A model generated the notes under the pieces. The model was not told the origin of the DNA and searched no databases. It saw nothing but the letters and a program-made list of their open reading frames with translations. A stretch of 42,400 nt of DNA from Sphaerisporangium cinnabarinum (GTDB lineage Bacteria > Actinomycetota > Actinomycetes > Actinomycetales > Cellulomonadaceae), in NCBI GenBank assembly GCA_003052455.1, contig QAPD01000015.1, forward strand, positions 1-42,400, in the 5' to 3' direction. The translations under genes were made by a program, and so were the position numbers. Shown in pieces: positions 40,605 through 42,400 of the stretch (within the stretch, counting starts at the first letter, position 1; each line of letters starts with the position of its first letter).

Positions 40605-40645
40605 CCGGAGCCCGGCGGGCCGACGAGCGGCCCTCCGGGCTCCGG
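40605..40645 (-). terminator. eno terminator hairpin
   Basis: CCGGAGCCCGGCGGGCC (40605-40621) pairs with GGCCCTCCGGGCTCCGG (40629-40645) with one C/T mismatch and a seven-base loop. It lies 54 bp past the enolase stop and before the ftsB start. Confidence 0.65.
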
Positions 40646-40699
40646 GTGCCGGGTCTTCCCGGCGGGGTCGTGCGCGACCGACGGTCAGTCAGCCGCAGG

Positions 40700-42088
<1,389 letters not shown>

Positions 42089-42098
42089 TTACGACCAC

Positions 42099-42104
42099 AG
42101 CCTA
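42099..42104 (-). promoter_or_regulatory. candidate -10 box TAGGCT of eno
   Basis: TAGGCT on the minus strand in the 207-bp gap between mazG and eno would give a leader of about 105 nt. No good -35 is seen, so this is tentative. Confidence 0.35.
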
Positions 42105-42193
42105 GTGCCCGGTTGTGACCTGCGCCGCTGCGTCCGGTCCGTGGGCCTCGGGTCGGGGACCTGCGCGCCGACGATCGGGACGAACGTCCCGCC

Positions 42194-42400
42194 TCAGCCC
42201 TGCCCCGCCGGGCCCCCGTCCGCCCCGGTCTCCGCCTGCACCCCTGCCGACGTCGCCTCCGACGTCTCGGCCGCGACGATCCGCGCCTCGACGCGCCGCA
42301 GCTCGCCGCGCAGCGCGGCCTCGGCGTCGAGCCCGTCCGCCTCCGCGCGGGCCACGAGCGCGAGCAGCTCGCGCCCGAGGCGCTCGTCGGGCGTCGGGCC
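42194..42400 (-). CDS. mazG: MazG-type nucleotide pyrophosphohydrolase, C-terminal part
   Basis: Only the last 68 codons are inside the window; the gene enters from the right edge. The readable part, DERLGRELLALVARAEADGLDAEAALRGELRRVEARIVAAE, matches the C-terminal helix of actinobacterial MazG, where each protomer ends with an Ala-rich helix pair, and then a Gly/Ala-rich tail. MazG removes abnormal nucleoside triphosphates. The assignment rests on this short match plus the conserved mazG-eno gene order, so it is good but not certain. Confidence 0.7.
   Translation of the reverse strand, partial: GPTPDERLGRELLALVARAEADGLDAEAALRGELRRVEARIVAAETSEATSAGVQAETGADGGPAGQG

Overview
The window is very GC-rich DNA (roughly 73-75% by eye) with dense, mostly short-spaced genes, GTG starts and almost no TTA codons. 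The order mazG-eno-ftsB/divIC-DUF501-ppx at the right end is a conserved actinobacterial block. Together with DUF5997, DUF5701, DUF6882, a ClgR/PopR-type regulator and a giant Ig/FN3 surface protein, it points to an actinobacterium of the Micrococcales, probably Promicromonosporaceae/Cellulomonadaceae (Cellulosimicrobium-like). The genus is an inference. I see no phage, insertion sequence, CRISPR array or rRNA.

Layout. 1-6.6 kb: a LysR-type effector domain without a DNA-binding domain, divergent from DUF5997; a SelT/SelW-like CxxC protein; a DUF2252 kinase-like protein; an RsmC/RlmG-like methyltransferase; an FKBP isomerase; and an alpha/beta-hydrolase-TetR operon. 6.6-10.4 kb: cystathionine beta-synthase; DUF5701 behind what reads as a SigR/SigH disulfide-stress promoter; a BI-1 family membrane protein with a small downstream membrane protein. 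10.8-14.9 kb: a tightly coupled ABC ATPase-permease-histidine kinase-response regulator operon. 15-22.5 kb: an export/regulator stretch with an RND pump divergent from a MarR gene, an MFS pump divergent from a second MarR gene, and an MpaB-type oxygenase divergent from an ArsR-type regulator. 22.7-28.8 kb: a 2025-residue membrane-anchored protein with 11 cadherin/Ig-like repeats and 5 FN3 domains. 28.8-31.7 kb: a second-type clpP pair, DUF6882 and a ClgR/PopR-like regulator ending in LAA. 31.8-34.3 kb: tenA under a TPP riboswitch, two VOC proteins and a tRNA with anticodon UAA. 34.4-42.4 kb: type II NADH dehydrogenase, a PadR-HAAS pair and the conserved ppx-DUF501-ftsB-eno-mazG block.

Regulatory grammar is unusually legible. 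Ten of about thirty gene starts have a TANNNT -10 box exactly 6-7 nt before the start codon, which predicts leaderless mRNAs; many of these genes are regulators. Most gene ends carry long perfect GC-rich hairpins. The most interesting locus is the clpP pair. It is preceded by an inverted repeat that contains the two half-sites (TCTGCC/GGCAGA) I recall for Streptomyces PopR, and a PopR/ClgR-like gene with an LAA C-terminus lies 1 kb downstream. The other striking item is a tRNA with anticodon UAA, a Leu-like D-arm and a short class I variable loop.
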